Origin: Fusobacteriaceae bacterium
Lineage (GTDB): Bacteria > Fusobacteriota > Fusobacteriia > Fusobacteriales > Fusobacteriaceae
NCBI GenBank assembly: GCA_031289425.1
Contig: JAITPM010000055.1
Coordinates: 1 to 64,000 of the forward strand
Length of the DNA stretch: 64,000 nucleotides
Direction of reading: 5' to 3'
The translations under genes and the position numbers were made by a program. Below the pieces are notes generated by a model. It did not search any database. It saw nothing but the letters and a program-made list of their open reading frames with translations, and was not told where the DNA came from. This document shows positions 60,465-64,000 of the stretch, one piece after another (position 1 is the stretch's first letter; every line of letters begins with the position of its first letter).

Positions 60465-62258
60465 TTATTTTTTACTTATTATTTCTTCTTTTATTTTTAA
60501 TGCAATATCATAAGGAAGCAGTTGACTCAATGTTTCTATAGATTGTTCAGCTATTTTCGTTACAGAACCAAATTTTTTGATAAGAAGTTCTTTTCTTTTT
60601 GGACCTATTCCATCAATTTTATCCAGTTCTGATGAAATTATTCTCTTACTTCTGAGTTTTCTATGATAAGTTATACCAAATCTATGTGCCTCATCCCGTA
60701 CCCTTTGAAAAATTTTCAAAGCTTCTTGATCTTTTGGAAATGAATATGGTATTTTTTCTCCATATTTATAGATTTCTTCATCTCTTTTGGCTAAGCTTAA
60801 TAATTCTGAAATACCTTCTTTTCCCAGTTCTTTAAAAATTTCTCCGGCAGCATTTATTTGCCCCAGTCCCCCATCTATCAATACCACATCCGGAAATTGT
60901 TCAGGTTCAAGTTTACTATATCTTCTTGTAATTACTTCCCTCATCATCATAAAATCATCCGGAGTGTCTTTACATGTAATCTTAAATTTTCTATAATCTT
61001 TTTTGGAAGCCCTTCCCTCGACAGATACACTCATTGAGGCAACAGCATCTTTTCCTTGGATATTCGATATATCGAAACATTCGATTTTACGAGGATATCT
61101 TTTTAGACTTAATGCATTGTATATTTTATACAATCCTTCCTCTATTATGCTTTTTCTTTTATAAAATGATTCAATATCTCCATTTAAATTAGTTTCAGCC
61201 ATTTCTAGTAATTCTTTTCTTCTAGATTTTATCTTTGGGAAATGAAAATCTATTTTCTTTTTGCTATAATTTTCCAAAATTTCTGATATTTTTTCACTTT
61301 TATTTTCATTATCCGGAGATAAAACTATATTTCTAGGAATAGGATGCCTATCATAAAAAGCAAATATTGCCATTTCTAATATATCGTCATATATTTTATC
61401 CCTCAAATCTATTGTAGCCGATGTTTTTCCTATTATTTTTCCTTCTCGAACATTTAAAGTGCAAATAAAAGCTGTCTCACCTTGGATTTTAAAAGTAAAT
61501 ATATCCTCATCTAAATCCTTACCGTATTCGCTGATTTGATTATTTACTGTATTATGAAGCTCTGAAATCTGTTCTCTATAAGTAATTGCTACTTCAAATT
61601 CCATATTTTCTGAGGCTTCTTCCATTTTGAGTTTTAATCTGTCTATAACTTCTTTTCCTTGTCCTTTCAGTAAATCTTTTGCTGACTCCACAAATTGCGA
61701 ATATTCATTTTTTACGTCTTTAAAGACACATGGAGCCAGACATGTCTTCATATGGTATTTTAAACATGGTCTGGCATGAGTTTTTTTCATATCTTTATTA
61801 CAATCTCTTATTTTGAAAACTCTTACTATTGTCTTTTTTAAATGCACTCCTCCAGAAGGATAGGGCCCAAAATAATAAGCATTTTTACTATCAAGTTTTT
61901 TAGTAGTTCGTATTATTTTTATATTTGGAAAATCTTCTTTACTTATTCTTATATATGGATAAGTTTTTTCATCTTTCAGATTGATATTATATTTAGGATT
62001 ATGTTTTTTTATTAAATTATTTTCTAAAATAAATGCATCCACTTCAGTTTTGCAAATAATAAATTCAATATCATCCACATTTCTGACTAATTCTTTCGTT
62101 TTTTCATGATCATGTTCATGACTGAAATAAGATGACACCCTATTTTTAAGATTTTTGGCCTTCCCAATGTATATTATATTTTTATCTTTTTTCATTATAT
62201 AGACCCCAGGGTTTTCCGGGATATCCAATAATTTTTCGTTTAAAACATCTTTTACCAA
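60465..62258 (-). CDS. uvrC: Excinuclease ABC subunit C
   Basis: GIY-YIG: PENPGVYIMKKDKNIIYIGKAKNLKNRVSSYF; FDISNIQGKDAVASMSV; IDGGLGQI; HhH C-terminus. Confidence 0.98.
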   Translation of the reverse strand: MVKDVLNEKLLDIPENPGVYIMKKDKNIIYIGKAKNLKNRVSSYFSHEHDHEKTKELVRNVDDIEFIICKTEVDAFILENNLIKKHNPKYNINLKDEKTYPYIRISKEDFPNIKIIRTTKKLDSKNAYYFGPYPSGGVHLKKTIVRVFKIRDCNKDMKKTHARPCLKYHMKTCLAPCVFKDVKNEYSQFVESAKDLLKGQGKEVIDRLKLKMEEASENMEFEVAITYREQISELHNTVNNQISEYGKDLDEDIFTFKIQGETAFICTLNVREGKIIGKTSATIDLRDKIYDDILEMAIFAFYDRHPIPRNIVLSPDNENKSEKISEILENYSKKKIDFHFPKIKSRRKELLEMAETNLNGDIESFYKRKSIIEEGLYKIYNALSLKRYPRKIECFDISNIQGKDAVASMSVSVEGRASKKDYRKFKITCKDTPDDFMMMREVITRRYSKLEPEQFPDVVLIDGGLGQINAAGEIFKELGKEGISELLSLAKRDEEIYKYGEKIPYSFPKDQEALKIFQRVRDEAHRFGITYHRKLRSKRIISSELDKIDGIGPKRKELLIKKFGSVTKIAEQSIETLSQLLPYDIALKIKEEIISKK

Positions 62259-63121
62259 TTTCCCCTCTCTTTCTCCCTATGGCTTAAAAATAAATTTAAG
62301 TTTTCTTGTTTTAGGAGTTCATTGTAAACCAAAAATGCAAATACTACAGAACGATGTTTTCCACCACTGCATCCCATAGCTATTGTGAGATGTTTTTTCC
62401 CTTCTTTTATATAATTGGGGATTAAAAAATTCAATAAATCAATCAATTTACTATAAAATTTTTGAGTAACTTCAAATTTATTGAGATATTCTATTATTTC
62501 TTTATCTTCACCATTTTTTTCTCTGAGTTCTTCTATGTAATACGGATTCGGTAAAAACCTGACATCAAAGAGTAAATCAACATCAATCGGGACTCCGTAT
62601 TTGAATCCAAATGAAGTTATATGAATATTTATGTCTGCATGTTTTTCGTTTATTTTTAAAACTTCTTTTAATTTATCAGGAAAATATTTTGTTTGTATAT
62701 CGCTTGTATCTATTATAACTGTAGATCTATCTCTTATTTCGAACATAATTTCTCTTTCTTTTCTTATACTCTCAAGCAGTGTGTCTTCTTCTAATGGATG
62801 TTTCCTTCTGGTTAGATTATATCTATTCAAGATGACTTCTTCTGATGCTTCTAAAAATAAAAGATAATATTCGGTATTATTGTTATCGAATTGATCCAAA
62901 ATATCGGTAAGTTCCTTGGCTTTTTTTAATGAGCGAATGTCAATTCCAAGTGCTACGTTTTTTATATTTGATTTCAAAAAATATGGAACTATATCACATG
63001 GCAGATTATCTACGACATAATATCCTAAATCTTCTAGTAAATTAATAGCAGTAGTTTTTCCTGCTCCGCTTAATCCAGTTATTATAATTAATTTTTTTTT
63101 AAAACTGTTCATAAAAAACAC
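62252..63121 (-). CDS. rapZ: RNase adapter protein RapZ
   Basis: ITGLSGAGKTTAINLLEDLGYYVVDNLP; FGFKYG; GCSGGKHRSV. Confidence 0.96.
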   Translation of the reverse strand: MFFMNSFKKKLIIITGLSGAGKTTAINLLEDLGYYVVDNLPCDIVPYFLKSNIKNVALGIDIRSLKKAKELTDILDQFDNNNTEYYLLFLEASEEVILNRYNLTRRKHPLEEDTLLESIRKEREIMFEIRDRSTVIIDTSDIQTKYFPDKLKEVLKINEKHADINIHITSFGFKYGVPIDVDLLFDVRFLPNPYYIEELREKNGEDKEIIEYLNKFEVTQKFYSKLIDLLNFLIPNYIKEGKKHLTIAMGCSGGKHRSVVFAFLVYNELLKQENLNLFLSHREKERGNW

Positions 63122-63274
63122 CTGTTTATTTGTATTATATCATATTTTTTTTAAAATCTAAAATATTAATATACTAAGTCTCAATATAAGCAAAAACTTT
63201 CTGATTGTGTATCCATATCCGATTGTTAGACCAAAAAATATACAAATATTTATTTTGAAGACTATTTATCGAAT

Positions 63275-64000
63275 TTACATTTTTTCTAATGTTTCTATTC
63301 CGAGCAAATAAAGTCCTTCTTTTAACGTTTTACCTATAGCCTTTATGAGTTGCCCTCTCGAATATAAAACATCATCTTCCTGATTAAGTATAGGACAAGA
63401 ATTATAGAAAGTATTAAATTTTTTGGCTAATTCAAATAAATAATCCGCAATAATATTGGGCTTAAAAGTTTCCGCAGCTTTTAATACAGCCATCGGAAAT
63501 ATAAGTATATGATTGGCTAAAATTCTTTCTTGTTTTTCATATATATTTACTTCTTTATCATCTGTAATTTCTTTATTATCGTTCTTTGCACGTCTCAGGA
63601 TTGATTTTATTCTAGCATAAGAATATTGTAAATATGGAGCAGTGTTTCCTTCAAAAGATAATATTTTATTCCATTCAAATTTTACAGGACTTTGTCTGTT
63701 TTGAGATAGGTCAGCATATTTAATAGCCCCTATTCCTACAATTTCAGCAATATTATTTTTTTCTTCTTCAGATAGCAATGGATTTTTTTCATTTACTGTG
63801 TTATATGCCCTTCTTTTACTCTCATCCAAGAGCATTTCCAGTCTGATTACATTCCCACCTCTTGTGGATAATATTGCATCATCAAATGTCATTATCCCAA
63901 ACCAAATATGATGTTTTTCTATAGTCCATCCCAACATATCTGTTATCTTAAAAACTTGTTTAAAATGATCCTGCTGTCTTTCATCTGTTAAATATATGAT
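63275..64000 (-). CDS. argS: Arginyl-tRNA synthetase, C-terminal part (continues beyond window)
   Basis: Frame stays open to the window edge: IIYLTDERQQDHFKQVFKITDMLGW...; LSTRGGNVIRLEMLLDE; YLQYSYARIKSIL. Confidence 0.95.
   Translation of the reverse strand: MIYLTDERQQDHFKQVFKITDMLGWTIEKHHIWFGIMTFDDAILSTRGGNVIRLEMLLDESKRRAYNTVNEKNPLLSEEEKNNIAEIVGIGAIKYADLSQNRQSPVKFEWNKILSFEGNTAPYLQYSYARIKSILRRAKNDNKEITDDKEVNIYEKQERILANHILIFPMAVLKAAETFKPNIIADYLFELAKKFNTFYNSCPILNQEDDVLYSRGQLIKAIGKTLKEGLYLLGIETLEKM

Noticed and set aside
1-64000. CRISPR arrays, prophage, defence islands, tRNA/rRNA genes
   Set aside because: No regularly spaced repeats, no cas or phage structural genes, and no cloverleaf or rRNA sequences recognised. 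tRNAscan-SE and CRISPR finders would confirm.

Overview
AT-rich bacterial chromosomal window, tentatively Fusobacteriota-like or an AT-rich anaerobe (inference from gene content and composition). No rRNA, tRNA, CRISPR array or intact mobile element was recognised. Main blocks: a C-terminal CDS fragment and a possible IS21-type end remnant; glycolytic gapA-pgk (-); S4-domain protein and mazG (-); a LysR-controlled catabolic operon (5-15 kb) with acylating aldehyde dehydrogenase, ThDP enzyme, TRAP transporter, AroE-like dehydrogenase, TIM-barrel and HMG-CoA-lyase-like protein, substrate unknown; an orphan peptide-binding protein, PhzF-like and D-aminoacylase group; a metQ-metN-metI-metE-metF operon behind a ~690-nt 5' leader; a LysR gene; ribBA/ribE/ribD/ribH behind an FMN riboswitch; GntP permease, MaoC hydratase, ABC-F ATPase, decayed genes; rnfCDGEAB; a TRAP + GntR + LgoD-like/uxaB/uxaA sugar-acid locus; and housekeeping genes (mgtE, der, sfsA, DMT exporter, DUF1385, SpoIIE-type phosphatase, uvrC, rapZ, argS 3' part). 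The most interesting signal is the met leader. It holds a 15-codon ORF, MMMCCSMCVMQKRDA (5 Met + 3 Cys), followed by alternating complementary segments (TATCCC / AGGGAT / TATCCC / AGGGAT / TCCC) and an intrinsic terminator. This looks like a ribosome-mediated Met/Cys attenuator with a two-step pairing relay. No S-box or T-box consensus was seen there.
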